From positions 62,001 through 126,000 of the forward strand of contig JANYHI010000042.1 of assembly GCA_025359125.1 (NCBI GenBank): 64,000 nt of DNA. Reading direction: 5' to 3'. The notes beneath the pieces were generated by a model. The model saw only the letters and a list, made by a program, of their open reading frames with translations, did no database searches and had not been told where the DNA came from. Shown here piece after piece: positions 36,837-45,300 of the stretch. The stretch is from Cytophagales bacterium. GTDB taxonomy: Bacteria > Bacteroidota > Bacteroidia > Cytophagales > Cyclobacteriaceae. A program made the position numbers and the translations under genes. The first letter of the stretch is position 1. Each line of letters begins with the position of its first letter.

Positions 36837-36992
36837 CTATTTCTTTTTTCTGTAAGTAAAGATAAAAAATAGCCCTACCGCTAACATGATAGCCCAATAG
36901 GCATGGCCGATGCCGAGTGTCATGGTTTCGTGGATTCCAATAATGATAAAAGCGGCAGCAAGCGAGAGCAACAGGATATCAATCAATTTCAT
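36837..36992 (-). CDS. 51-aa small membrane protein
   Basis: Starts ATG at 36992 (MKLIDILLLS), stops TAG at 36837. Two hydrophobic helices (residues 3-20 and 32-47) flank a short loop HETMTLGIGHAYW, and the tail is TYRKKKK-like basic. The stop is 2 nt from the ATG of the CNNM gene, which suggests translational coupling and a shared membrane role. Family not recognised. It is too short for a default ORF call but has clean codon phase. Confidence 0.7.
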   Translation of the reverse strand: MKLIDILLLSLAAAFIIIGIHETMTLGIGHAYWAIMLAVGLFFIFTYRKKK

Positions 36993-37029
36993 GTTGGGCA
37001 AAGATACAATTTTCAAAATATGTGGAATT

Positions 37030-37554
37030 TCAATCTACTATATCCCTATTGCCAGTAATATTTTTAATATGATAAGTTGACATATCTTCTAGTGCTTCTA
37101 ATCCTGTCCCATAAACAACTCCTTCAGCATCAGTAATAGTAACAAACTTATCTGTTGATATTTTGCGTGTTCCAGGAAACCAGAATAATTCTTCTGAGTT
37201 CAGTTGTTGGTTTTTATCGATGTTTTTTATTTCAACTTTTCCGCGGCCGCGCCACTTGTTTTCATTTTTAAAATGATAAGCAGAATTAGCTCTTAGAGTT
37301 GATGTCATTTTGCCTGTCTTATCAAAGAATTCTAAATAAATCCCAGCTGGAAATTCTTCATCTCCATTTTGAAATTGGAATATTTTTTTTGCCTTCAGAA
37401 TTGCCTTTACCCGATCGTTTTCAGTGTAGTGCATCAATACATTTTCGTGTTCACTCATCGGTCCTTCGTAAATGAGTGCTTTGGTAACTTCTTTATTTCG
37501 GCATGAATAAAAAAAAGTTGTTAGGGCGAAAATAAATAAGCAATAACGAAGCAT
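37030..37554 (-). CDS. lptC: LPS export protein LptC, lipoprotein form
   Basis: About 174 aa from MLRYCLFIFA, or 186 from an ATG at 37590. The N-terminus has a lipobox-like TFFYSC followed by RNKE, so it is likely a lipoprotein, as in other Bacteroidota, instead of the helix-anchored enterobacterial form. The beta-jellyroll LptC pattern is seen in LEFFDKTGKMTSTLRANSAY and KWRGRGKVEIKNIDKNQQL, then NSEELFWFPGTRKISTD. It passes LPS from the LptBFG exporter to LptA. The next genes are the 51-aa protein and the CNNM gene. Confidence 0.88.
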   Translation of the reverse strand: MLRYCLFIFALTTFFYSCRNKEVTKALIYEGPMSEHENVLMHYTENDRVKAILKAKKIFQFQNGDEEFPAGIYLEFFDKTGKMTSTLRANSAYHFKNENKWRGRGKVEIKNIDKNQQLNSEELFWFPGTRKISTDKFVTITDAEGVVYGTGLEALEDMSTYHIKNITGNRDIVD

Positions 37555-37599
37555 CGATTTTAATTTACCGATTGACGATTTTGAAATCATGCTAAATGA

Positions 37600-37627
37600 A
37601 GAAGGCTGACCTTACAGCCAGCCTTCT
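37600..37627 (-). terminator. Hairpin between TPR gene and lptC
   Basis: A 9-bp stem AGAAGGCTG/CAGCCTTCT with a 10-nt loop, 19 nt after the TPR gene stop and followed by TTCATTT on the minus strand. It may be a partial terminator or a processing hairpin inside the cluster. Confidence 0.5.
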
Positions 37628-37646
37628 AATATTGTTTAAAATATAA

Positions 37647-39008
37647 TTATTCTTTTCCGCGGGTACGAAGCGTTACCGTTTCTCCTACCCAACACTTTTC
37701 AATTCTTTTGGTTTCTCCTTCTTTCCAATTTAGTTCAAATAATTCGGTAACAGAAGGAAACTGTCCGCGTGCAGATTTCATTTTGTCTTGGGCACCGGCT
37801 TTCGCATACATGTCATAAGCAGCGATGTACACCAATCTATCTTCAGCTAAACTTTGTTTTCTTGAACATTCTGCAAATGAGAAGTAATATAAGTCACCAA
37901 TTTTTTCATACCCATCTTTATTAGCCGGATCTGCGCCTAACGCTTTTCTGTAAAAATCTCTCGCAGCAATCTTGTTGCCTTTTTGATTTTCATTATCGCC
38001 AAGCAAGATATTTATTTCTCCTTTGTCTTTGGCATCTTTAGCAAGCGTTAACGCTTCGTTCAATAACGGTAATGCCTTTTCGAAATTTTTATTTTGGAGA
38101 TATTTGGCTCCTAATACTTTTGCTAATCCAAAATCTGGGGTTGTTTTGTGAACTAACTCAGTTGCTTGAAGCCAAAGAGGATCATCAGCACATTTATCTG
38201 CCAACATGAATTGGAAAATCTTTTTAGCAAGGCTAACATCAGTTGGGTTTGCTTTAAAGCGTGGCTCTAAATTTTTCTTTACAAAGGCACAATCAATCTT
38301 CACCATCTTTAAAAGCTTGTCATCCACGTTTGCCTTAATGGCTTTATACTTATCAACATCAGCAGTTTTATTTTCGCTTTGTGCTTTTACAATCTTAGCG
38401 TCAATTACCGCAGACAATTTATCGTACCGATTTATAATCTGATCTTCTGTTAATGTTTTTTGAGCCTCTGGCAATGTTTTTTGGGTAATGAAATTGGCGA
38501 GGATCACTGACATGTATGCCTCTAAATTATTATCGTTTACATTGTTTCCACTAATTTCGTAAACCCTATCAAAAAGCACTAACAACTCAGGAGCCTTCTC
38601 TTTATTGTTGATATTGTATTTCGCGTTTGATCCCGCTTTGCGGTTAAGCACATTTACTTCATCTCCGCAGGTTTTAATGCGCAAGTCATAAATCAGCATT
38701 AAAGAATCTATCAGAATTTTTTTCTTAGCAGCATCTTTTTCTTGTGAGGCAAGGCCATCGTAAGCGGCAGTTGCGTCTACATATAATTTAGTATTCCAGT
38801 TAGGTGCATTCGTCAGCATCCATTGAAGCGAAGCGGTTGCTTCTCTAAAATGCCCCTGCTTAACAGCATCACCGAAGATGGCTACTTCCTGTTCTGCTTT
38901 TGCTTTATTTTCTGGCCAGTTAAACCCTTTACATTGTGCATAAGCACCTACTGTATTAGCAGCTACTAAGGCCGTAGCCACTACTAATTGTTTCAAATTC
39001 ATTTTCAT
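37647..39008 (-). CDS. Secreted tetratricopeptide-repeat protein
   Basis: 453 aa with a signal peptide (residues 1-26, ending GAYAQ); an alternative ATG is two codons in. The mature part is helical with TPR-like units near 290-375 (FGLAKVLGAKYLQNKNFEKA, then NKIAARDFYRKALGADPANK). It also has several conserved-looking cysteines (CKGF, KTCGDE, IDCAF, DKCADD, AECSR, KCWVG). It is probably a periplasmic scaffold. Located between the barrel protein and lptC, which suggests envelope work, but no exact function is known to me. Confidence 0.8.
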   Translation of the reverse strand: MKMNLKQLVVATALVAANTVGAYAQCKGFNWPENKAKAEQEVAIFGDAVKQGHFREATASLQWMLTNAPNWNTKLYVDATAAYDGLASQEKDAAKKKILIDSLMLIYDLRIKTCGDEVNVLNRKAGSNAKYNINNKEKAPELLVLFDRVYEISGNNVNDNNLEAYMSVILANFITQKTLPEAQKTLTEDQIINRYDKLSAVIDAKIVKAQSENKTADVDKYKAIKANVDDKLLKMVKIDCAFVKKNLEPRFKANPTDVSLAKKIFQFMLADKCADDPLWLQATELVHKTTPDFGLAKVLGAKYLQNKNFEKALPLLNEALTLAKDAKDKGEINILLGDNENQKGNKIAARDFYRKALGADPANKDGYEKIGDLYYFSFAECSRKQSLAEDRLVYIAAYDMYAKAGAQDKMKSARGQFPSVTELFELNWKEGETKRIEKCWVGETVTLRTRGKE

Positions 39009-39019
39009 ACGTGTTTATG

Positions 39020-40294
39020 TCAATCAAACTTCCTTTTAATAAACCATCTATCGTTAAAAGTCATGCCAAAATAAAGCTTAAAATAGTTTTCGTCAATCGA
39101 GTTTTGAAGAATACTACCTCTTTTTCCAACTTTTAATGACAAATCTATAGTAGAAATGCTACCTACAGGTAAAGAGACGCCAAAATTTATGCCGTAATCT
39201 TTAATCTCATTGCTTCCTACTAGATAAGGGTACTTCTCGTAGCTTACACCTGTTCGGTAAGTAATTCGTCTTAAATAGTTGCTTACCCCTGCTTGGTCGG
39301 GAGTATATTCAAATCCAACGCCAGACCTAATTCCGGTAGTGGTGGCGGCAGTTTTGCCATTAAAATCTTTAAACTGATTGTAATCTAAAATGGTAAGGTC
39401 TGCAGCTAGCGTCCAAAATCCTGGTCGACCAAAAGAAATTCCTCCTCCATAAGTTTGTGGCAGTACTAGTGTACTTCCCTCATTGCTAATGGTGGTAGAA
39501 TCATTGATCTGGCCTCTAAATGATCGTTGATCGATGCGCGTTGATATCTCTGACTTTAAATTGGATTTAAAATCATAAACTGCCCCCACACTAATTCTAA
39601 AATTCTTTTTTGAAATAGAGTCTTTATGTAAATAAATCGCAGGGGAGAGGCCAAAGCCTTTAGCGTAGCTTAAAGTTTTTACCAAGGGATAGAACAGAAC
39701 TAGTCTGTTTTGATTCAAGGTTTGTGTTTCGTCACTTTCAATCGAACCGAAAAAATAACTGGCGCGCGCTCCTAAAGCCAGGTATTTATTAATTTTTACT
39801 CCGTTTGACCAATAGAACTGAGTAAGACCACCTGTACCTGTTTTTTGTGACAGCAATGTGGTATTTTGATCATTCAACACAGGTTCAACTACCGTGAATT
39901 TATATTTAGCGGTTGAGTAAGGCATTAGTCCAAGCGAAGTAGTCCATCTGCCAGATAGAACCGGAAAAGCAAGTGCCAAATAATTGAGATTTCCATTGGT
40001 ATTTTTTACGGACGAGCTTCCATCGTTTACAGTTCTGTTTTCCAGAATCATCCCAGCCTGAAAAGTAGTTACAAAATTATAGGTTAAGAGTGCGGGATTC
40101 TGGTTGTTGATATACCAAGAGCTGGGGTTACTAATACCCACGCCTCCCATCCCTTGATTTTGCGCAAAGCTAGTTCCATGCAAGTCGCCTACTCCAAAGG
40201 ATGAAAAAGGGCTATTTGCTATTTGAGCCACAGAGCTTGTTATAGCTAAAATAGCTAAAAAGGCTAGAAATGAAATTCTTTTAACGCGAGACAT
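39020..40294 (-). CDS. Outer-membrane beta-barrel protein, FadL/OmpP1-like
   Basis: 424 aa with a signal peptide ending SSVAQ. The mature protein is rich in alternating aromatic strands. It opens with SPFSSFGVGDLHGTSFAQNQ, MGGVGISNPSSWYINNQNPA, a start resembling FadL/OmpP1-type barrels (GMGGVG...NPA). It ends near LYFGMTFNDRWF. The substrate is unknown. Its start overlaps the coaX stop by 14 nt, and the TPR gene follows after 11 nt, so the three genes are one unit. Confidence 0.78.
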   Translation of the reverse strand: MSRVKRISFLAFLAILAITSSVAQIANSPFSSFGVGDLHGTSFAQNQGMGGVGISNPSSWYINNQNPALLTYNFVTTFQAGMILENRTVNDGSSSVKNTNGNLNYLALAFPVLSGRWTTSLGLMPYSTAKYKFTVVEPVLNDQNTTLLSQKTGTGGLTQFYWSNGVKINKYLALGARASYFFGSIESDETQTLNQNRLVLFYPLVKTLSYAKGFGLSPAIYLHKDSISKKNFRISVGAVYDFKSNLKSEISTRIDQRSFRGQINDSTTISNEGSTLVLPQTYGGGISFGRPGFWTLAADLTILDYNQFKDFNGKTAATTTGIRSGVGFEYTPDQAGVSNYLRRITYRTGVSYEKYPYLVGSNEIKDYGINFGVSLPVGSISTIDLSLKVGKRGSILQNSIDENYFKLYFGMTFNDRWFIKRKFD

Positions 40295-41000
40295 TATGAC
40301 TTAAGATCCTATTCAACCCTACAAAAACTAAATCTGGGGCTACAAATATGGTTGGTTTCAACTTGTTTTCAAAAAAAGGAGCGTCTCCACCACAAAGAAG
40401 TATACTCAGAGATGGATATTTATTCAAATACTGCTCTATTATTCCATTTATTTCATGCGAGGCTCCATTCATCACTCCACTTTGCATGCAACTCTCAGTT
40501 GTTGTTCCTGTTAATTCTGCATCAGCTTTAGGCTTTATTAACGGCAAGCGGGTGGTAAATGTATGCATGGCTTTAAAGCGCATTTCTATCCCAGGAGAGA
40601 TGGCGCCTCCTAAGTAGTTTCCATCAGCATCTAAAAATTCATAATTAATGCAAGTGCCTGCATCAATTATTAGACAATCTTTTTTAGGAAAAAATGATAA
40701 TGCTCCACAAACAGCAGCGATACGATCTACACCAAGTGTTTTTGATGTTTGATATTTTATTTGAATAGGAAGAGGTAATTGAGTGGATAGATAAAATTTT
40801 TTATTGCTGACGGTTAGCCTATCAAGAGATTCCTGAGCGGAATCTGAAACTGAACTAATAATTCCGTTTTCGAATGGGTTACTTTCTAAAAACTTGTGGA
40901 GATCACTTACAGAATCAAAAGCGATTTTTTTGATTAGCACATCGCCTTCAAATAAAGCAGCCTTTACCCGCGTATTACCTAAATCTATTACTACGTTCAT
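40281..41000 (-). CDS. coaX: Type III pantothenate kinase
   Basis: First step of coenzyme A synthesis, 239 aa. The ASKHA-fold motifs are all present: MNVVIDLGNTRVKAALF at the N-terminus, the TLGVDRIAAVCGA segment, then IIDAGTCINYEFLD with GGAISPGIEMRFKAMH. The pattern SVMSGVMNG-like ESCMQSGVMNGA and ILLCGGDAPFF finish the fold. It heads the long minus-strand cluster that continues through the barrel, TPR and lptC genes. Confidence 0.95.
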   Translation of the reverse strand: MNVVIDLGNTRVKAALFEGDVLIKKIAFDSVSDLHKFLESNPFENGIISSVSDSAQESLDRLTVSNKKFYLSTQLPLPIQIKYQTSKTLGVDRIAAVCGALSFFPKKDCLIIDAGTCINYEFLDADGNYLGGAISPGIEMRFKAMHTFTTRLPLIKPKADAELTGTTTESCMQSGVMNGASHEINGIIEQYLNKYPSLSILLCGGDAPFFENKLKPTIFVAPDLVFVGLNRILSHNVSR

Positions 41001-41138
41001 ATCAAGGTATGATTTACAAATTGCGATTTACGATTTTTAAGTAAACAAAAAGAGTGTCGCCAAAGCCAAACACTGTAAAGGGTGAAATGCAAATTGGGCA
41101 AATTATAATTCGTACAGCGTAAATCGTACTTTTATACG

Positions 41139-42398
41139 ATGAAAGATCTTCTGCAAAAGTTTGAAAATAAAAGACCGGAAATTGTTTTTGAGTGGAAAGA
41201 TGCCGAAACCGAAGCAGAGGGCTGGGTGGTAATCAACTCATTACGCGGAGGTGCGGCCGGAGGTGGTACGCGCATGAGAACTGGGCTTGACAAGCGCGAG
41301 GTTGAATCGCTGGCGAAAACCATGGAAGTAAAATTTACTGTCAGTGGCCCGCCCATTGGTGGTGCTAAGTCAGGAATTAATTTTGACCCGAACGATCCGC
41401 GTAAAGAAGGCGTGCTTCACCGATGGTATACGGCTGTAATGCCTTTATTAAAATATTACTATGGAACAGGCGGAGATATGAATGTGGATGAGATACATGA
41501 AGTAATCCCGCACACAGAAGACGTTGGAATTTGGCATCCGCAAGAGGGAGTTTTTACTGGGCATTATAAACCGACTGAGCCGCAAAAAGTAAATCGCATC
41601 GGGCAACTCAGGCAAGGTGTAGTAAAAATTATCGAAGATGAAAAATTTACACCGCTGCTTTCAAAGAAATATACCATTGCCGATATGTGTACGGGCTATG
41701 GCGTTGCAGAAGCAGTGAGACATTACTATGAGTTGTGGCCCTCCTTCGTTCAAGCTTCGGAAGATAAAAGAGGAAACATCAAAGGGAAAAGAGTAGTTGT
41801 GCAGGGCTGGGGAAATGTTGGCGCGGCCGCGGGTTTTTATCTTTCTCAACAAGGCACTAAAATTGTTGGTATACTTACACGCGAGGGTGGATTAATCAAT
41901 CAAAAAGGATTTACGCACGAAGAGGTTTGTCAATTAGTAGTAGACCGACAAGGAAATAGATTGGTGACAGATCAGCTTTTATCTTTTGAAATAGTAAACG
42001 AAAAAATCTGGGATCTAGAGTTCGAAGTTTTTATCCCGGCTGCCGCCTCCAGATTAGTTACCAAAGATCAGGTAGACCGGATGATTGCCTCTAAGGTCGA
42101 AGTATTTTCGTGCGGAGCAAATGTGCCTTTTGCTGATCCTGAAATTTTCTTCGGCTCGACTGGTCTTTATGCAGATGAAAAATTTTCTATCATCCCCGAT
42201 TTTATTGCCAACTGTGGAATGGCTCGTGTGTTTGCTTACTTTATGCAAAGTGAAGTGCCGATGGACGATGCTTCTATTTTTGCCGACATCTCTCAAACAA
42301 TCAGAGCTGCAATGGAGAAAACCAAGAAAGTGAACTCTGTAAAAACAAAAATCGCGCAAGCATCTTTTGAGATTGCCTTGCGCGAGTTGGTAAAATAA
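41139..42398 (+). CDS. Glu/Leu/Phe/Val dehydrogenase family enzyme
   Basis: A 419-aa NAD(P)-dependent amino-acid dehydrogenase. The catalytic-domain glycine-rich SLRGGAAGGGTRMRTG is followed by FTVSGPPIGGAKSGINFDP, in which the GGAKSG lysine binds substrate. GTGGDMNVDE comes next. The Rossmann domain has KRVVVQGWGNVGAAAGFYL, then IPAAASRLVT and IIPDFIANCGMARVFAYF. Whether it prefers glutamate or branched-chain amino acids cannot be read from sequence. It converges on nhaD. Confidence 0.88.
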   Translation: MKDLLQKFENKRPEIVFEWKDAETEAEGWVVINSLRGGAAGGGTRMRTGLDKREVESLAKTMEVKFTVSGPPIGGAKSGINFDPNDPRKEGVLHRWYTAVMPLLKYYYGTGGDMNVDEIHEVIPHTEDVGIWHPQEGVFTGHYKPTEPQKVNRIGQLRQGVVKIIEDEKFTPLLSKKYTIADMCTGYGVAEAVRHYYELWPSFVQASEDKRGNIKGKRVVVQGWGNVGAAAGFYLSQQGTKIVGILTREGGLINQKGFTHEEVCQLVVDRQGNRLVTDQLLSFEIVNEKIWDLEFEVFIPAAASRLVTKDQVDRMIASKVEVFSCGANVPFADPEIFFGSTGLYADEKFSIIPDFIANCGMARVFAYFMQSEVPMDDASIFADISQTIRAAMEKTKKVNSVKTKIAQASFEIALRELVK

Positions 42399-42421
42399 TT
42401 TTAGGATTGAATGACTATGGA

Positions 42422-43717
42422 TTAAACCCCAATTATAAAATGTTCGATAGCCAAGTAAGCAGCAGCACCAGCAAAATAACCTAGCATCGCTATCAAACTT
42501 ATTTTCTTGAGGTACCAAATAAAATCTATTTTTTCCATCCCCATCACAGCCACACCAGCCGCAGAACCAATAATTAAAATACTTCCTCCGGTGCCTGCAC
42601 AGTAAGCGAGGTATTCCCATATTAAGTGATCCATCGGATAGGTAGTAAGACTATACATTCCCATGCTTGCTGCCACCAACGGCACGTTATCTACAATTGC
42701 TGAGAGAAGACCAATGCAGGTTATAATAATTCGATTGTCGCCAAGAGATCTATCTAAGAATTCAGCAAAGTGATGGAGTATTTGCATAGATTCTAATGCA
42801 CCTACTGCCAATAAAATTCCTAAGAAAAATAAAACACTGGAAGAATCAATTCTAGAAAGGGCACCGGCAGCAGTAAATGGTTTTCGGGAAGCTTCATCTG
42901 CATGTGGGTTAATCAATTCAGAAACTACCCACAACACACCAAGCCCTAACAGCATACCAATGTAGGGTGGTAAATGAGTAACGGTTTTGAAAATCGGCAC
43001 GAATACTAAGGCTCCAATTCCTAAAATTAACATGGCAGTACTTCCCTTTGGTCTTTCACCTCCGTGCCCACCGGTATGCAAGTGTGCGGTATTTTGCCGA
43101 TGACCTAGTTCTCCTTTTAGTGTAAAGCTCAAATAGATGAGTGGAATCAATAAACATAAAAGGCTCGGAATAAATAGCACCTTCATAATATTTACGGTGG
43201 AAATTTGCCCGCCAATCCAAAGCATGGTAGTGGTTACATCGCCAATGGGAGTCCATGCACCACCTGCATTCGCTGCAATGATTACCATCCCGGCAAAAAA
43301 CATTCTCATTTCTTTGTTAGGAATTAATTTCCGAATCAAAGAAACCATAACAATGGCAGTAGTTAGATTATCTAATATGGAAGACAGAAAAAAGGTAACG
43401 AAGCAAATTAACCACAACAATGCTTTTGGATTTTCTGTATTAATCCGATCGGTAATTATTCTAAACCCTTGGTAGGCATCTACTAATTCTACAATGGTCA
43501 TAGCGCCCATCAGAAAGAAAAGTATTTCTGATACGCTACTGAGATGATGAGAAAGTTCAGATCCAACCTTGTCTGGTTCGTGTGAGGAGAGTGCGTAAAG
43601 CGTCCAACAAAGTACCCCTGTTAACAGGGCAGAAGCCGTCTTATTGATTTTGATAGGATGCTCCATGGCAATGGCTATGTAGCCTACCACAAAAACGAGA
43701 ATCACAAAAATTTCCAT
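42422..43717 (-). CDS. nhaD: NhaD-type sodium:proton antiporter
   Basis: A 431-aa inner-membrane transporter of the ion-transporter superfamily with about 12 helices. Hallmarks are FFLSSILDNLTTAIVMVSLI and NAGGAWTPIGDVTTTMLWIG, then the mirrored CIGLLSAIVDNVPLVAASMGM and GTGGSILIIGSAAGVAVMGM in the second half. These repeats carry the ion-binding Asp/Thr residues. It exports Na+ or Li+ in exchange for protons. It stands alone between the dehydrogenase and aspartate kinase genes. Confidence 0.92.
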   Translation of the reverse strand: MEIFVILVFVVGYIAIAMEHPIKINKTASALLTGVLCWTLYALSSHEPDKVGSELSHHLSSVSEILFFLMGAMTIVELVDAYQGFRIITDRINTENPKALLWLICFVTFFLSSILDNLTTAIVMVSLIRKLIPNKEMRMFFAGMVIIAANAGGAWTPIGDVTTTMLWIGGQISTVNIMKVLFIPSLLCLLIPLIYLSFTLKGELGHRQNTAHLHTGGHGGERPKGSTAMLILGIGALVFVPIFKTVTHLPPYIGMLLGLGVLWVVSELINPHADEASRKPFTAAGALSRIDSSSVLFFLGILLAVGALESMQILHHFAEFLDRSLGDNRIIITCIGLLSAIVDNVPLVAASMGMYSLTTYPMDHLIWEYLAYCAGTGGSILIIGSAAGVAVMGMEKIDFIWYLKKISLIAMLGYFAGAAAYLAIEHFIIGV

Positions 43718-43806
43718 AGCCTTAAGTTTGGTCTATGGTAAATATAACTTGAAAATTCAGAAATTAAATAGGCTCTTCTTAAATTTCATTGCTAGGTAAT
43801 TCCGGA

Positions 43807-45123
43807 CTAAAAGTGGAACAATCCTTCATTTAAAAGATTCAATGCTTTTTCTTTTTGCGAAGTTTCTATTAAAATCGATATGTTATTATGACTGCCGCCA
43901 AAAGAAACCATTCGCACTTTAATGTTGCCCAATGCCTGAAAAACTTCTTTCAATACATCCTCTTTTTCAGCGAGTGCATTGCCCACGATACAAATGATGG
44001 TTTGGTTTTGATCTACTTCAATTGTGCCAAAACTTTGTAGTTCAGATACGATTTCATTTAGGCGTTGGCTCTCATCAATGGTTACAGAAACAGCCACCTC
44101 TGATGTAGAGATCATGTCAATAGAAGTTTTATTCTTCTCAAACACTTCAAATACTTTTCTTAAAAAACCATAGGCCAACAACATGCGCGATGATTTAATG
44201 TTAATAGCAGTGATGCCATCTTTCGCAGCAATGGCTTTGAATTGCCCGCGAGAACCTTTGTCGCTGATGATCGTGCCTAGAGCTTTTTCGTCCATCGTAT
44301 TTTTTAAGCGAACGGGAACAGAATATTTTTGAGCTGGAACAATGGTAGACGGATGGAGAATTTTTGCGCCAAAGTAAGCAAGCTCAGAGGCTTCATCAAA
44401 AGTAAGTTCAGCAATGGGCATGGTCTTTTTTACTATGCGCGGGTCATTGTTATGCATCCCATCAATGTCTGTCCAAATTTGAATTTCTTCTGCGCGAATG
44501 GCTGCGCCAATCAATGAGGCAGTGTAATCACTACCACCTCTTTTTAAATTATCAATTTCATTTTTATGATTTCTGCAAATGTACCCTTGTGTTACAATTA
44601 CATCTGCTTGCATGGTTTCTAAAATGGGCTGAAGGCGTTCGCTGATTTTTTCTAACTCGGGCTCGTTGTTTTCATCTATCGACATAAAATGCAAAGCGGG
44701 TAAAAGCCTTGCATTGATTTTTCTTTCCTGAAGGTGATGATAGAAAAGTTCGGTAGAAATCAATTCGCCTTGCGCCAATAATTCGCGATAGCTACGATCA
44801 TCAAACTTTCCCGCTGCCAATAATCTGAATAAACTGAAATAACGACTTACTATTTCTTGGCCAATGGCTTGATAAGCTGTGGAAGAATATAGCTCTTTAA
44901 TAAATTGTGTGTAGTGCTTTTCTAATTCAGTAATTTCTTGCTGCGCGCCTGTTTGGCGTTGAGCCACTAAATGATCTCCAATTTTTACAAGTGTGTTAGT
45001 GGTTCCGCTTAAAGCAGAAAGAACTACTACCTTTTTGCCCGGCATAGATAAAACCAACTCAGCAATTTTTTTCATTCGCTCAGGTTTTCCAACCGAAGTG
45101 CCACCAAACTTTACAACAAGCAT
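43807..45123 (-). CDS. lysC: Aspartate kinase
   Basis: It phosphorylates aspartate at the head of lysine, threonine and methionine synthesis. The 438-aa monofunctional protein begins MLVVKFGGTSVGKPERM. It has the catalytic NLKRGGSDYTASLIGAAIRA segment and WTDIDGMHNNDPRIVK. Two ACT domains lie at the C-terminus (AINIKSSRMLLAYGFL and TIICIVGNALAEKEDVLK regions). These suggest feedback control by an end product. No homoserine dehydrogenase is fused. Confidence 0.94.
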   Translation of the reverse strand: MLVVKFGGTSVGKPERMKKIAELVLSMPGKKVVVLSALSGTTNTLVKIGDHLVAQRQTGAQQEITELEKHYTQFIKELYSSTAYQAIGQEIVSRYFSLFRLLAAGKFDDRSYRELLAQGELISTELFYHHLQERKINARLLPALHFMSIDENNEPELEKISERLQPILETMQADVIVTQGYICRNHKNEIDNLKRGGSDYTASLIGAAIRAEEIQIWTDIDGMHNNDPRIVKKTMPIAELTFDEASELAYFGAKILHPSTIVPAQKYSVPVRLKNTMDEKALGTIISDKGSRGQFKAIAAKDGITAINIKSSRMLLAYGFLRKVFEVFEKNKTSIDMISTSEVAVSVTIDESQRLNEIVSELQSFGTIEVDQNQTIICIVGNALAEKEDVLKEVFQALGNIKVRMVSFGGSHNNISILIETSQKEKALNLLNEGLFHF

Positions 45124-45145
45124 AATATTCTTTTTTTAAGAAGGG

Positions 45146-45153
45146 CAAATATA
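45146..45153 (-). promoter_or_regulatory. Promoter -7 box before lysC
   Basis: TATATTTG on the minus strand matches TAnnTTTG exactly, 22 nt before the ATG. A TTG lies 17 nt upstream of it, slightly closer than usual. Confidence 0.45.
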
Positions 45154-45252
45154 AATGTCTTTTGAATTATCAAGCATGGTTAGCGGAAATGTTTATTAGA
45201 TACGAAAATTGCAATGGTTTGAGAGAACAGTTGTAAGGTACAAAAACAAAAA

Positions 45253-45276
45253 AGTCCTGACGATACCGCCAGGACT
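45253..45276 (-). terminator. Intrinsic terminator after dnaK
   Basis: A 7-bp stem AGTCCTG/CAGGACT with a 10-nt loop, followed on the minus strand by TTTTTTGTTTTTG, 25 nt after the dnaK stop. Confidence 0.78.
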
Positions 45277-45300
45277 CTTGAATGGAAAACTTAGAAATAA

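Noticed and set aside
42054-42620. 188-codon minus-strand frame across the dehydrogenase/nhaD junction
   Set aside because: It overlaps two well-supported genes, and its Cys/Phe/His-rich sequence is typical of an antisense shadow.
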